DNA of 64,000 bases from Eleusine coracana subsp. coracana (Eukaryota > Streptophyta > Magnoliopsida > Poales > Poaceae). The DNA lies in assembly GCA_032690845.1 (NCBI GenBank), contig CM064429.1, positions 19,301,013 to 19,365,012 on the forward strand, given 5' to 3'. Positions 1 through 12,105 of this stretch are shown here, piece by piece. The notes below the pieces were generated by a model, which did no database searches, was not told the DNA's origin, and saw only the letters and a program-made list of their open reading frames with translations. Both the position numbers and the translations under genes were made by a program. The stretch's first letter is position 1. The number at the start of each line of letters is the position of its first letter.

Positions 1-945
1 TTTCATGAAAAATGACCACCCGGCTGGGTGAATTCTGTACCGCCCGGCTACACATATTTTTTGGAATCTTTGCTCTTGAGATGCAGGGATCATGGCCATG
101 AGTGGAGGAGGTGTGTCCAGCTTATCCTTTGTGAAAAAAATGCTCACCAAAAGACCCCGCTATGAGTAAAAGTAAACGAAGGAGAGCCACACAAGTCACC
201 TCACTCTTTCACAACCCGCTCTCACCTGCCATGCTACACCCCTAGGCTTCATGAATGGCAGGGCACTCATTGCAAACATCCAACTTTGGCCATTCCATCA
301 ATCCCTCCTTGCTCCCCACGCTATCAACAAAGTTTTGGCGAAAGGTAGCAATTGGATCACGTGGCGCATGGACCTAGCCCTCTCCCATCACCATCAAAGC
401 AATAATGCAGCAAAAGGAGGATGAGGAGCTGCCGCTCGGCATGGCATGCTGCCCGGCATGGGTCGCCGCCCGGCGTGGGATGTTGCCCTCCAAGCCTCCT
501 CTCGAGCCTATAAATACCGGGCTCATTCTCCAAATGCTTCGCTCCCCCAACCTTCAGATGAAAACACTCTTCTCCCTCACATCTTTCTCCCTTTGCACTC
601 TCTCTTTCACTAGTTCCCCTTAGTAAGTGCACTTTGAATTTAGGAATAAAAGTGTGCTCAAATAAAACCAACTAGAGAAAAGATTGCCACCTCCTTAGCG
701 CGCTTGAACGACTAACACTTGGACTACTAACCGAACGACTAACCGCTAACCATTATTATCATATTGTCCTTCAGGTATTGTGTCCAAGTAACCCTTTTGC
801 AGGAATGGCAAATATTTGGAAGGGCCTCTACACCAAGTTCAGCAGCAGCAGCTCAAGTCATGGGAGGTGTACCTGAAGTGAGTGCTCAGAAGCTGAACAC
901 TCAGAAGCTTCATATGGTCATGCTCCGAGTTACCACTCGAAAACA
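1..945. other. Non-coding stretch, probable retroelement LTR or leader
   Basis: No convincing gene is seen. A TATA-like box (CTATAAATACC, near 509) is followed by a pyrimidine-rich stretch, as in an LTR promoter and untranslated leader. GCCGCCCGGC-type runs near 460-480 recur in the LTR at 3985-5563 (near 4490), which suggests the same retroelement family. No terminal repeat or primer binding site could be fixed, so the boundary with the ORF1 gene is unresolved. Confidence 0.35.
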
Positions 946-2004
946 ATGTCCATATCCGAGGCTCCAACGGTGGCAAGTATGCAAGATGAAGAATTTGAGA
1001 AGTTCATGGAGAGTAAAGAAAACATGGTATTCAATGACTTCGACGAGCAAAGCAAGTTCACCGCCATTCAAGACCGGGAGTTCACGTCCATGCGCAAGTT
1101 CGACCATGACTTCCTCGAGCGAATCAGCATCCTCGCTGATTTTGAGTACGCGCTTAACAGAGTGGGGTGGTATGATTTCTATCACCTTAATGAATCCGGT
1201 TCTGAGTGGCTTACTATCGAATTTATTTGCACCTTGAAAGTTCATGCCCATGAGTCAAACAAAATAGGCACACTCTATGAATTTTGTCTTTTTGGTGAAA
1301 CCTACGAACGGTCCTTCTATCTTTGTTTTGACCGTAAGGCTGCTTTAGATATTGATAAACTTAAAGGTTTTGCACCACAAGGACTTTGGTCAAAGATGGG
1401 AAATCCTGTTATGGGGCAAGAACGCACTAGTGACATTCATAACCCTTCGCTCCGCATAATGCACCATTTTATCACGCACTACCTAACCCCTCGTGCTGAT
1501 GTACGTTTGGTGAATAGTTTGGACAAAGCCTATCTCCATGTTGTAATCAAGAAAATTAAAACAAACCCCACATTTTTCCTGATCAACCATTGGCTCACCT
1601 TAGCATTTAGGCAACAAGGACCCATTACTTTGACCCCTTTTGTCATTAGAATTGCTAGAAAGGTTGCCGCACTTCATAGAGCTAGAATAGATCATCTCCC
1701 TAGCGCCCCGTTGTTAGGAGAAGATCATTTCTTGCAAGCCCACTTGTTGAAAGAGGAGAACAATAGGTACTTCATGCTTTATCCATGGTATGACATAGAA
1801 ATTAAATTGAGTAACCCCCGACTCACCATTATCGGTAAAAAGCACTTTGTGTACAAACTGCAAGCTCCCTCGCAGCGTGCAAGACATAGTGTTTCAGGGG
1901 ATAGGCCAAGAACAAGAGCACAACTCCGACGAGCAGAACAACAGTACGAAACAGCCATGAACACACCTCAACCAGGTACATCGGGAAACTCCCAATACCA
2001 TTAG
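946..2004 (+). CDS. Athila-type retrotransposon ORF1-like protein
   Basis: A 352-residue open frame resembling the plant ATHILA ORF-1 / 'putative plant transposon protein' group found in Athila-like Ty3/gypsy elements. Supporting features are the EFICTLKVH segment (about residues 90-98), the later HNPSLRIMHHF segment and an NPTFFLINHWLTLAF stretch followed by an isoleucine-rich 'TPFVIRIARKVAAL' block. The C-terminus is basic and low in complexity, ending in a proline/glutamine tail. Its role is usually taken as gag-like or accessory; no catalytic motif is seen. It lies about 2 kb upstream of a matching LTR with an AAGCTTGGGGAGG polypurine motif, the expected order for this family. No reverse transcriptase or integrase is nearby, so the element looks non-autonomous or deleted. 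The start at 946 is simply the first ATG of the frame. The family call rests on recognition of the pattern. Confidence 0.6.
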   Translation: MSISEAPTVASMQDEEFEKFMESKENMVFNDFDEQSKFTAIQDREFTSMRKFDHDFLERISILADFEYALNRVGWYDFYHLNESGSEWLTIEFICTLKVHAHESNKIGTLYEFCLFGETYERSFYLCFDRKAALDIDKLKGFAPQGLWSKMGNPVMGQERTSDIHNPSLRIMHHFITHYLTPRADVRLVNSLDKAYLHVVIKKIKTNPTFFLINHWLTLAFRQQGPITLTPFVIRIARKVAALHRARIDHLPSAPLLGEDHFLQAHLLKEENNRYFMLYPWYDIEIKLSNPRLTIIGKKHFVYKLQAPSQRARHSVSGDRPRTRAQLRRAEQQYETAMNTPQPGTSGNSQYH

Positions 2005-3984
2005 GAGCTACCATAGTTTCCCAGATTTGCTAGTTCATCAACAAACTACACTACTTTCTCCCATGACAACTATGAGCCCTATGGAATGGGAAGTTACCCC
2101 CAACCTTATGGAGGCAAGAACCTCACACTCCGCTTGATTCATGTCATACAATTTTTGGGAGTTGCAAGAAGATATGCAATACTTGGCTGTCAATGCCTAT
2201 GAGACCAACATGCGAACTCAAGAAATACAAGCAGCCATACGGAGACAACAAGAATGGCAGCAACAAACGTGAGAACAACTTCAAACAAACATCTCCATGA
2301 TGGACCAACCGTTCGGCCACTTCAACATCGAGTATCAACCGATGCAGTGAACGCCATTTAAGCTTAAGTCTTGCAAAGACCTAAGCTTGGGGAGGTACCC
2401 AAATCAAGCTGCGCCATCTGTTCTATCCTCTCTCCATCTTTCTCTAGTTGAATCGTTCTGCACCCTTTTTAGCTATTTAAAAAAAACACAAAAAGATTTT
2501 AGCTTTAAAGGAAAACCATAAAAATTTGCAAAACCAAAAAGAACAAAAAGATTTCCCTTTACAAATAAAATTTGAGAACTTGGTCTCTACCTTGCCTATG
2601 GAAATGATGCATAGTTGCTCTATTAGCCCCCTTTGAGTCTCAAGTATACAACCTCTACTCCTCAGTTTTGTGGGTAATGGTAGACTGGCATGATGATAAT
2701 GCTAGTCCCTCTATGTTTTAGTGGGTGTGAAATGGCAAAAAACACCAAGTCTAGTTGTTGGAGTTTATGATAAGGCATGTATTGGGATGAGTCTGTGATT
2801 TTCTTATGACTAGAGTCCAAAGATTTCTTTCAAAACCATGCTATAACAAAACCCACTACTTGGTGCACATCTTCCCTATGATAGACAATTTCCTACCATG
2901 GCCAGATATTGATTAGCAAAACCATGTTTACGCCATTTATGCATGCATTGAGTTTAGTTAGGATTTCATCCATATAAGGGACTTGCACTTCCAAAGCCAA
3001 TCACTTTCCTTCGCGTTATCTTTAAGTTCTCAAATTAATCATGCTTGGTTATGCCGTTTCCACATCAGAATCATGCATCCACTCCACCAAGCATGTTAAC
3101 CAAAATCTTTCTTTTTGCGAGCCTTTGATCCCATTAAAAGATTATGGTCCTCCCAGACAATTGCTTAGCAAAAGTATGCAAAAAAATATTTGAACCATTG
3201 AATTAGCTTCTTTACACCATGAGAGCTGGAAGAAAGAAACAAAGAAAGAAAAGAAAGAAAAAGTTTATCAGCTCTCATGGATGTGCTATATCAAAAAGTT
3301 TCAAGGTTCATTCAAAAATAATATAATATATATATCTTTGAGAAAAAGGACCATCCTTTCTCTCTAGCACTAAAATCTAGTCTTTGGGATAAATCTGCAC
3401 CCAAGACCTTTGCAATTATGCTAGCCCATTCCTTCATGTGAGTCCATTCTCTCCCTCTCCCCTGGACGTTATTTCTGAAATGATTGGAAAGAGGAAGTGC
3501 AATGTCTTTTCACTAGGACCATCTCTTAGCTTAACAATACATGCATGCTAAATATGTCATCGTACCAAACTCAACATATTTAAGCCAAACTCTTAGAAAG
3601 TAGGATGAGCATTTGGAAAGGAAATACACCTTTTGAGAGTTGAGTGTCATAGTGAAAATTGCGCCATGGGGGAAGATTTTCAACCTTATGTAGCATTATA
3701 AAAACTTTGGACTCACGATCAAGTAGGAGATTGCATGATAAAGTCTAAACTAGCAGTTCTAGACTTCAACTGCTCATGACAAGGTTATAAAATGCCAATA
3801 AGCCCCGCTGTACAATGAGAATGACTTAGTGACCAAGTTGTTCTGGTTCACACTTACCCATATTGTGTTGGAGTATGTGTTTGTCCACTTGATACATGCA
3901 GGGCGCTAATATTGAAGCAACTCCTGGTCCATCATTTCTAAGTATAATTTTCTCGGGACGAGCAAAGGTTTAAGCTTGGGGAGG
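2005..3984 (+). other. Non-coding 3' region of the Athila-like element
   Basis: About 2 kb without a credible gene, rich in A and T. It contains one internal copy of the AAGCTTGGGGAGGTA motif (about 2383-2397) and ends with a second copy (3972-3986) abutting the LTR, where it serves as the polypurine tract. A purine-rich GAAA microsatellite is at about 3234-3262. A long untranslated 3' region with this motif is typical of Athila-like elements. Confidence 0.5.
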
Positions 3985-5563
3985 TATTGGCGGCCCACAA
4001 AACCCAATATCGGCCACCAACTGGTGGGGAATTGCAAGGTAAAGACCAAAGTTTAACAAATATTTGTTGAAACTAATAAAGTTCTACGAGTTTTGGTGAG
4101 ATATGTGTTTGCAGGTATAAAAGAGCCAAAATATGCAAAAAAAAAAAGAAACACCTTGTCCGTCGATCATGACTGTGAAACAGCCGTTTTCACCAGCCGA
4201 CAGGGTTGTTTTCACGCTAAAATCAGGACCCGACTGACAGGATCAATTACGGCTGAAATCAGCCACCCGGCTGATCAACCGGAGTCGTTTTTGGGCTGAT
4301 CATCCGACCCGGCCGATTTTTCAAAACATTTCACCGCGATGCCGTTTTCTCCTCCCGGACTGAAATTGATGAAATATGGCTAAGAAAAGAAGGCCAACAA
4401 GTGGCCTAACTGGGAGAAGTCAAGGGGCGACCCGGAGGGGGTCGACACCCAGCCTAGGCCGCCGCCCAGCCCCCCTTGCCGCCTGGTCTGGCCTGCCGCC
4501 CGGCCCCGGGTTGCCACCCGGGGTTGTCAGCCCATGTGGCCCAAGAGGCCTACCGGCCCCAAAATGGAGGAGTCCATTTCCCACTACTTGTGCTACCTAG
4601 TAGAGTACGTTAGTTAGTCGGGAGTTAGAGTCTAGTCGAGAGCATCGTTCGAGATTCAGGAATCGTCTCGGAGTCTTGGTATGAACTCTCTTGTATGTTT
4701 TCTCCTTTTGTAAGACTTATCCTTTATCAATATAAATATCTTCCCATTTATATCTTGTCAAGTGTTTATCTTAATTTAGTGATTTCCTTAAGTTACAATT
4801 ATCGGGAAGGAACTTTGTTGCGTAGTTCACGGGTTTCCTGGCTAGGATTTAATTAAGTTTAGTTCTTTCTGGGACTTAGACTTGGTTATTTCCCGGCTAT
4901 TCTTTCGCTAGGCCAACGGAAGAATATCTAGTAAAGGCGTAGGCACGGTGCCTAAGTTAACACTAGTTGGATTTGCATTCGTCCCCACAGGCTGTGTGGT
5001 AGGCGGCAGGTGGTGACAGTCCTGTCCGTCCCTTTAGTAATCCACCACATTCTGGAAGTCTCAAGCAGGTTGTCTAGCGATAGCGTACCTACTAGTACAG
5101 AGGTTAGTTATCGATCTATATTAGTGGATTTTTTTCATGCCCCGAAGTGAGCTAATAGGTGAAAGACTCGAGGCTGTACCAAGAAATTGGTGTAAGCACT
5201 CAACCCGAGTAACTAGGATTTGACGCTTGACTTAGATATATTAGGAAGATATATTTTAAGAATCTTAGATTTAGACTCGCTGTCCTCCCGGCTAGCTTAA
5301 CCGTTCTCTTTATTTATCTTAGTGTGGATTTCTCCTATGTTGCTACCCCCACTTTTATTATTGAACATCCTTACCCCCGTCTTTGGTCAGTTGGTATAAT
5401 CCTTGTAGTTATATCTTTGTTAAACCAAGATAATCTTACGCCTAGCTTTCCTACAGAAAATAAATACGATACCTTGGAATACTCTAGGGTGAAATGCTAC
5501 AATGGTGTTCCGTGCGCTTGCGGATTAATTCACTTTACTCTTAAAGCATAACAAATGCCAACA
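3985..5563 (+). repeat. LTR of Athila-like Ty3/gypsy element
   Basis: The stretch begins TATTGGC, one change from TGTTGGC, and ends GCCAACA, giving a near-perfect terminal inverted repeat as expected for an LTR. A polypurine tract (AAGCTTGGGGAGG) precedes it and a primer binding site follows it, so it has both 3' LTR and 5' LTR context. A TATA-like box (TATAAAAG, near 4117) sits in the U3 part. The GC-rich block at 4430-4560 recalls the sequence near 460. Confidence 0.7.
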
Positions 5564-5571
5564 ATCATTTC

Positions 5572-5589
5572 TGGCGCCGTACCAGGAAT
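5572..5589 (+). other. Primer binding site (Athila type)
   Basis: TGGCGCCGTACCAGGAAT begins 8 bases after the LTR end. It is close to the Athila-like primer binding site, which begins TGGCGCCGTTGCC. Its presence shows that reverse transcription of an element extending to the right once started here. Confidence 0.65.
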
Positions 5590-5619
5590 AGCGATATTCT
5601 TGATACGACATTAAAAAGT

Positions 5620-6560
5620 GTCAACATGGCTCTTGTATCTTTCTCCTTGTGTAAGACTTTATTCTATTTAATATATTTAGTCTTTCTATATAGTTATGCT
5701 TGGATCATGTGTTTCTTGTTTGATTATATGATCCATTCATGTATGTGGTTATTATGCTTGGATGTTAGTAATGTAGTTATACTATATTATCATGTTAGAC
5801 ATAAGCCCTTGCTATAGTCTTATTTATATCATTATAGTGATGCATGACTAATGTATGACTTAGATCATTTCCACATGCTTAGTCTTCACTTCAATGTGAT
5901 TACTCCTTTTTTGATCCATCGCTAGGGGATTAGAGGTATTGTTCTAGAGATGTAAGCGTGGTGCTTAGATCAATAGAATACATTATTTGTTGTGTAGCCC
6001 ACGGATTGCTAGAGGTAGGCAGTAGGTGGTGACAACCCTATCTGTCCTCTGAAATCCCCCACGTTCAGCTATGCAATAGGCTCTTCGCTAGAATCATACT
6101 GTGGATGCAGGGGAAAACCAGATGCCCATGGTGTGATGATCCGATTGTCTTGCATTCTCATTGTATCTATATAACCGTATATAATGTAGACTATGTAACT
6201 ATATGAAAGCAACATAGGAACTTAGCTCTTTCTTTGTCTTTCTCCGCTAGACTAGTTTTATTTATTTATCTTGGGTATGCTATCTGTGTGTCCACTACCA
6301 ATGATTATCTTTATCCTTACCTGTGTGAGGACTTTCTCTTATATTCCATAATGCAGTGTCTAGAACATGGTAGTTACTCTGATCAATCCCCCGCCTTCCT
6401 TTGGGATAAAATAAATATGATACCCTGAATACTTCCGGGTGAAATGTACAACGGTATTCTTTGTGCGCTTATGTACTATCTGCATTTGTTAAAGATTACC
6501 AGTACACATTTCTGGCTTTGTTGCTAAGGCAACTTAGTGGCAATGCTAAGAAATGTCAAC
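5620..6560 (+). repeat. Second, diverged LTR-plus-leader copy
   Basis: This block starts in register with about 4690 of the preceding LTR ('ctcttgtat..tttctcctt.tgtaag') and follows it in order. Shared segments include the 'aggtggtgaca..cct.tc.gtcc' block (6025-6050 versus 5010-5035), the 'gggtgaaatg..acaa.ggt.tt' block near 6438 and a degenerate primer site 'atttctggct' near 6508, ending with GTCAACA. It is a diverged, 5'-truncated tandem copy of the LTR 3' half plus leader. Confidence 0.55.
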
Positions 6561-9360
6561 AACGATAAACTTGCTTAACCACATTTTTCTTGTCTTGAAC
6601 CCTCGATGAAAATGGTGTTGCATTGGCCTCTTTTAACCTGCACTTTGAATGTGACGAGGGGCTGAATGTGTTGGAGGTTGTACCCATGGAGCATGCAATC
6701 CCCATTATGAATAAGGACGAAAAACTATAGGGGGTGGTCCATCTGACATTGGTACAATCAGCATAAATGGAGAATACGATGTTGTAGCATGAACTCCTCT
6801 CTTTGCCGATTCCAATCTTCAGATTTGTACTTTGCAGGTGATCTTGATTGTTTGATGTTGTTTGGCCGATAAGCACTTTTTGCATCTCTTATTTTCACAT
6901 ATTTAGCCAGAAGCTCCTTAAATGTGACTTTGGCTTTTCATGCTTGCCTCGGCCTTTACCTTCTTTAGTCTTATAGTTGTTGGTCTCTGAATTTTCAGAT
7001 TTGAATATCTTCTATTTCTAAACCCTGCGAAAACTGAAGGGTTCGGTTTGGCATATCGGATGGCCCGGTTTTTCTAGACTCACTTTTGATGCCCGATTTG
7101 AAGTGAAATGGTCATGTACAAGACATGAAACCTTTCTTTTGTCCCCTAGAGGTTGATGTATCTTCTAAAGTCTTTACAGAATTACAACTGCTAGGAGAAT
7201 CAACTTTTATCTCATGCATAGTAATCTTTTCTTCACTCAAGGGCTTCAAGTCATCTTCTCCAACAACCAACTCTTCAGTTTTAGATGAATCAGTTTGTGA
7301 CAACTTATTTAGAATCTTTTTGTCATGAAGACCAATTGAAGTCAACTGGTCGTTATCATTTACTTCTTCAAATTTCAATTGTCCTCTTTCATTGGCCGAT
7401 TGAACTATTTGTCAAAACATATTGCACTTCTTAGTATTATGATCAAAAGAATTATGCCACTTGCAATATATTTGCTTTTCTAAATACTGAGTAGATGACA
7501 TGACTTTATGATCTAATAGCCTAATAAAATTGTTCTCTAAGAAACTATCAAATAAATCATCACACAAAGTCAAGTCAAAAGTGTACTTAATTTTCTTCAG
7601 CTAATTCTTTTGTGAAGACGGCTTTAAAGCAAAGCAAATAAATGGTTTAGAATTCTCATCAATATATTCGACTACACATTTGCTTGTGTTTTCTTTTCTA
7701 GATGCTTTAGAATTGACCAATATATTAGCATCAGTTTTTATAATATCACCCAACACCTTGGTATCCTAAACTAAAGTTTTAGATTTTCCAACACAAAAAC
7801 AGAACCTCCGGTTTCTCAAACCGGAACATCCGGTGTTTATAGTTTTCACAAAGTTGGGTCTAAAACTCCTAAGTTCAAAACGATCACAAGCAAACAATGT
7901 AAAGCAATATTTTGATAAAAACGATGAGGAAATTTGAAGTGTCACAACATTACTATGATCGACCTTTTTAATTTTTACAATGCATTGGCTGAAATTTTTT
8001 GGAATACTACTATTGTCAACAGTCAGGTTACTATACTCAGTCGATCTCATAATACTACTCAGGATACTATTACCAATAGGCATATTAATAGTAAATACAT
8101 GATCAGATTGGAAAAAAGGAAAACTACTAATAGAGCATACCTTTTTTAGTATTTTGGAGACGTATGGCATCTTAATTGTAGAAAGTGGAGTTTCTGGTTT
8201 GAATCCAGAATATTCAGGCCTTTCCAAATCCTTGCACTCCAATGCTTTCTCCTGTCCATCTTGAATCCACTTTTGGTCCTGCTGAAACTTTTCACTAACT
8301 GAACCTTGTTCGGCTATAGGTTGTTGCTTATCATCAATCGCATATTCACAAGATAAAAACAGACCTCTTTAGGGAAATCAAACATGGCTGTGTTTTTACA
8401 CTTGACATCTTTCTGTGTGGCTAAGTTTGTTTCCTCTACCTCATTAGTAAGTGATGATTCTGATCATACCGGCTTTTGAGAAAACAATTCTACATACCGT
8501 TTGATCCAATCTTTACTAATAAAATCATTAGATTTTTCTTCAGTTTGGTGCAGCCTACATGCTGATGTAGAACCAATGCCAAAATGTTCTTGTGTAGTAT
8601 GCAAAGTACATGATGTAGTTCTGTGTGTACCAGCTGAAATCCCATTTACTGGGCCATGATTTTCAGCAACATATGGTGCCGAATTAGTTGGCAAAGTGTA
8701 TGCTATATTAGCATGTGGAGGTGTTTCATAACTATTGGCCGAACTCACCGTGTTAGTTTGGCCTTGATACTAATTAATTGGGATATGAACATGGTTTGGT
8801 GCCGACATATGATGATATGTATGTACATGTTACATGTTGCTAGTTGTATGAGAATTTAAAGCATGCATATTATTGTTTGATATAGGATTTTGCAAATAGC
8901 TATCGGATCCAGAATTTGTATATCTAAAAGCACTATTCGAATAATTACTAACCATGGCAGCATGCTCAAAAGTAGGTCTAGCAACATCAACATGAGAATT
9001 CATAGTGGTTGCTAAATAATTATTAGCAACAAGCAATGTATTTGCAATTTGTAACTTGGGATCATTGTAGTAATACTGCTATGAAGTGTACGGATAGCCC
9101 GCCATGTGATTGCTTCTATTCTGAAACTACAGCAGCAAAAGACACCTTGATTTCTTCATTTCTTTGAAACTTTCGGCAATCAACAACGAAACTCTTGATT
9201 CCTCAATAGCAATACCTGCCCCACAAGGAGAAAACAGTAGGAACAATGGAATCGGCTTGTAGGGCCAGATTCAATAGTGAGGGCAAATCTCAAGAATATA
9301 TCAATTAGAGAATTAGCTAGGGTAGAAAAATTCAGTTATTTAAATAACCTGAATATTCTT
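6556..9360 (-). pseudogene. Broken gag region of a Ty3/gypsy element
   Basis: Several minus-strand frames together read as a plant Ty3/gypsy gag. The N-terminal part (about 9036-8464) is Asn/Ser/Thr-rich, as is usual upstream of the nucleocapsid in these elements. A zinc-knuckle-like motif CKWHNSFDHNTKKC, at about 7475-7415, is followed by an in-frame stop and then by FEEVNDND, the usual order in this gag family. The segment at 6885-6556 is a proline/serine-rich linker. Stops and frame changes break it into at least five pieces, and no protease, reverse transcriptase or integrase remains. Its primer binding site and LTR follow at higher coordinates, as expected for the minus strand. The left end abuts the LTR copy at 6560, so the 3' part is missing. 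Confidence 0.55.
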
Positions 9361-9383
9361 TCCCCAGCGGAGTCGCCAAAAGG
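9361..9383 (-). other. Primer binding site of minus-strand gypsy element
   Basis: On the minus strand the sequence reads TTTTGGCGACTCCGCTGGGGA, whose core TGGCGACTCCGCTGGGGA has the form of a plant Ty3/gypsy primer binding site. It lies directly inside the LTR end at 9386. Confidence 0.65.
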
Positions 9384-9385
9384 TG

Positions 9386-11269
9386 TGTTGACGCTAAATC
9401 TGAACACGGTTTGGGTTTAACCCGTTCAAACCGCTGACCCAATCCAAACCAAACCAGTTGAACAGGTTTGAACGGTTCAACTGGCTTACGGGTCAAAGCC
9501 TTGTATGTCATGGCATCGGATTGGTTTGAACTGATTTAGAATCTGATGAAACTGCTCAAACCGTGATTACTGCATGCATTGATGGCAGAGGCCTCAGCAC
9601 CGATGCCAGTGGATGTCTCGAGCGCTGGCGCCGGTGGATGGTATAGATTGGAGTGCGTTTCTGTCTGTTGTAAGCTTGCTGCAGTGGCCTCCCTCCTACA
9701 ACGTTGATGCTCACGTCCAGGCGTCAGATACGAACATCGTGCTTAGACACGTGCACCCCAGCTCTGCATTAGTCCACTGGGTTTGAACCATTAAAACCAC
9801 AAACCTGAACCAGCCCGGCCCACACAGCCACCTCCCACCAAACCAGTCAAACCAAACAACCAACCCAGTTAAACCAGCAGCAAACGGGCTGGGTTGAAAA
9901 ACCAGCCCAAACCTGTACAAACTGTGAGTGAACAGACATAGTTGATGTGAAAATGCGCTGTTAAACACGAGCATGCAAACGTGTAGCCTGCAGCTCTGCA
10001 TTCAGTCGCAAAGTTTGCGGAAACCGGATCCTCCGGTTGGGCAAACCAGAGGGTCCGGTTTTGTCGGGTTTGACGGAAAAGAGGGTAACTATCAGCGTTA
10101 TATGGTGAAAGATGGCTAGGTTTACGAGCAAACTAGCAAAGAGATAAAGGACGCCTTACGTAACGAAGAATGACTAGTTTACAAGCAAACTAGCAAAGGC
10201 CGTCGAAGCTTTCGTCTGAGAGGGATCCCGTCAAGATGTGAGAGTCGCTGGTGTTCCCTAGGTCGACCAGCGAGCCTTAGGACACCATCTGTGGTCATCG
10301 AGATTAGTAGATGAATAACAAGGAGAGGATGGAAAAATACGGTAAAAGGAGAGACATATAAGTAAATTGTTAGATTCGATTTGGTTTTTGCCTCAATCGG
10401 CCATGGCCTTTGTATATAAAGGGTGGGAAAGTCTACCCCCATGGGAGGTGTAATCCATAAGAAAAACCATAAAGAAATAGACCTAAAACAGATCTAGAAC
10501 GCTGGTCTCAGACAATCAAAATCGGACTATCCGGTTTCCCAAACCGGACTCTCCGGTTTCAATAGCAAACCATTCAAAACCAGACCCTCCAGTTTACAAA
10601 AGCAGAATGTCCGGTTTTGCAGCCTGAGAGTACTTTGCAAAACAATAACTCCTTTATCCGGAGTCCAAATTAAGCGTTACATATACATTTTGATCGTCTC
10701 GACAAGTTCTTCATCATGGAAACTTCAAATATGCATTTTGGCTTTATAATATTCACTTGTTAAACACTTCTTTACTTCTTGGGTGAAAATTAGCCAAAAT
10801 ACACCTAAAATACTCCTATAACCTGCAAAACATGTCTAAACACCAAACTTGTGAAATAATCACTGTTAACCTCAGTTTAGACAATTTTGACCTACTTGGT
10901 CTATGAAAACTGGACCATCCGTTTTCGAATACTGGAACCTCCGGTTTTCCCATAGTGTCAATTTTGGTTGGCAACACAAAGTTTTGTAGACATGCGACTT
11001 GGTTGTGCATTTTCTCTACGCATACACGATGGTTCAGTACATTTGTACTCCTTAGTCTCAACCATTTATATAGTAACTCAGCCCATCAGTTTCTTAGACA
11101 TTTTTGCTAGTTTTTCTTCAGAAGATTCCATCAATTTTAGTTTCAGCTTAGGACATAGATGGGTAGTGGAATTTGCCTAAAATCTTGCTAAGTACCACCT
11201 CATTTTCGATCATGCCAAGTGATTACCTCTTCCACTATTCCCATGACCATCTTTTTTCGACCCACATAT
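9386..11269 (-). repeat. 5' LTR of minus-strand Ty3/gypsy element
   Basis: The plus-strand left end reads TGTTGACGC, so the LTR ends GCGTCAACA on its own strand, directly before the primer binding site. A promoter-like TTTATATAC box (minus strand, near 10415) sits mid-LTR. The LTR holds many copies of a short 'accgga..tccggt' inverted motif (10025, 10520, 10545, 10580, 10910) and an AAACC-rich stretch at 9400-9900. Its right end cannot be placed exactly because CACTA-1 starts at 11270; the last LTR base may be near 11266, or the rest may lie beyond 49752. Confidence 0.6.
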
Positions 11270-11283
11270 CACAACAGGAAAAT

Positions 11284-11575
11284 GACACTGTAGCAGCGCA
11301 CCCCAAAATGGTGTAGTGGCGGGTACGAAACTAAGCCGCCGCTACAGTGTCTAGGATGGGGCGCACACGACCCACCTGTATTGATGGTAAATAACGGCGG
11401 TGGTCTTTGTCACCCATCGCTAATATTCACACGTAGTGACGGGTGACATTACCAACCGCCACTACAAAGTTCAAACATTGTAGCTACGGCTTACATTGCC
11501 ACCCACCACTACTTGTGAATATTAACAGCGGGTGACAGCATGGGCCACCGTTGAAGAGGCCCACCTCTACAATGT
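11284..11575 (+). repeat. Left subterminal repeats of CACTA-1
   Basis: Short direct and inverted copies of 'gtagtggcggg', 'ccgccgctac' and 'gtgacgggtgaca' alternate through this stretch. They match the pattern at 49515-49740, the other end of the same element. Such arrays are known binding sites for the transposon's own DNA-binding protein in En/Spm. Confidence 0.7.
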
Positions 11576-11998
11576 TCCTTAGACATTTTGTCTTTGAATG
11601 TTCTATGGTTTTCATGAAAATTTGGACAAATCCACTTGATTTGAAAAGTTGTGGTTGAAATTTATTGAAATATACCTCATGTCCTTACATCACTAACCCA
11701 AATACCATTTTTTTCTAGCCTCTCTTATGTTACATTGAACCTAGATCTATCTATGCTCATGTGTATGTAGATAAAAGAGAGTCAGAGGGAGAGAGGTAGG
11801 GCAAGAGTAGTGTTTTTATTTCTTTTGCTTGTTTACACTTTATTTATTATTTGACATAACTTATTTACATTATAATAATATATACATTTAATTTATATGA
11901 TCCAACGTTTTTTATTATTTTAATAATTTTGAATTTACATTACTTTATAATTATATTTGGAATAATCGATATATAATTTTTTTCATGTAAGGTTTGAG
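11576..11998. other. AT-rich 5' untranslated stretch of CACTA-1
   Basis: No gene is seen. This AT-rich stretch lies between the subterminal repeats and the first transposase exon, where the promoter and leader of the transposase gene would be expected. Confidence 0.4.
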
Positions 11999-12105
11999 AT
12001 GGATAGATCTTGGATGTATGACGCTCCAAGACCACATCCATTCTTTCTACAACAAGTCTCTATATTCATTGGGCACGTCGAGGACATGCTAAGCGTGAAG
12101 GAATC
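11999..12105 (+). pseudogene. CACTA-1 transposase, N-terminal fragment
   Basis: The frame opens at the ATG with MDRSWMYDAPR, the start typical of plant TNP2-type CACTA transposases (transposase-associated domain), and runs about 35 residues. It is then cut by the LTR of gypsy A1 at 12106. The next recognisable transposase segment is at about 14840, so the part in between, including the Cys-rich remainder of this domain, is missing. This is the 5' end of the gene whose later pieces lie at 14773-15003, 19164-19541 and 44341-46258. Confidence 0.7.

Noticed and set aside
910..1251. Open frame on the minus strand opposite the Athila ORF1
   Set aside because: It is a shadow of the plus-strand coding sequence, with no domain or independent signal.
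11270..11276. CACAACA as the right end of the minus-strand gypsy LTR (TGTTG...CAACA)
   Set aside because: It would fit an LTR terminal repeat, but the matching TGTTGTG at 49745-49751 with TAT duplications favours a CACTA end; the overlap may be coincidence.
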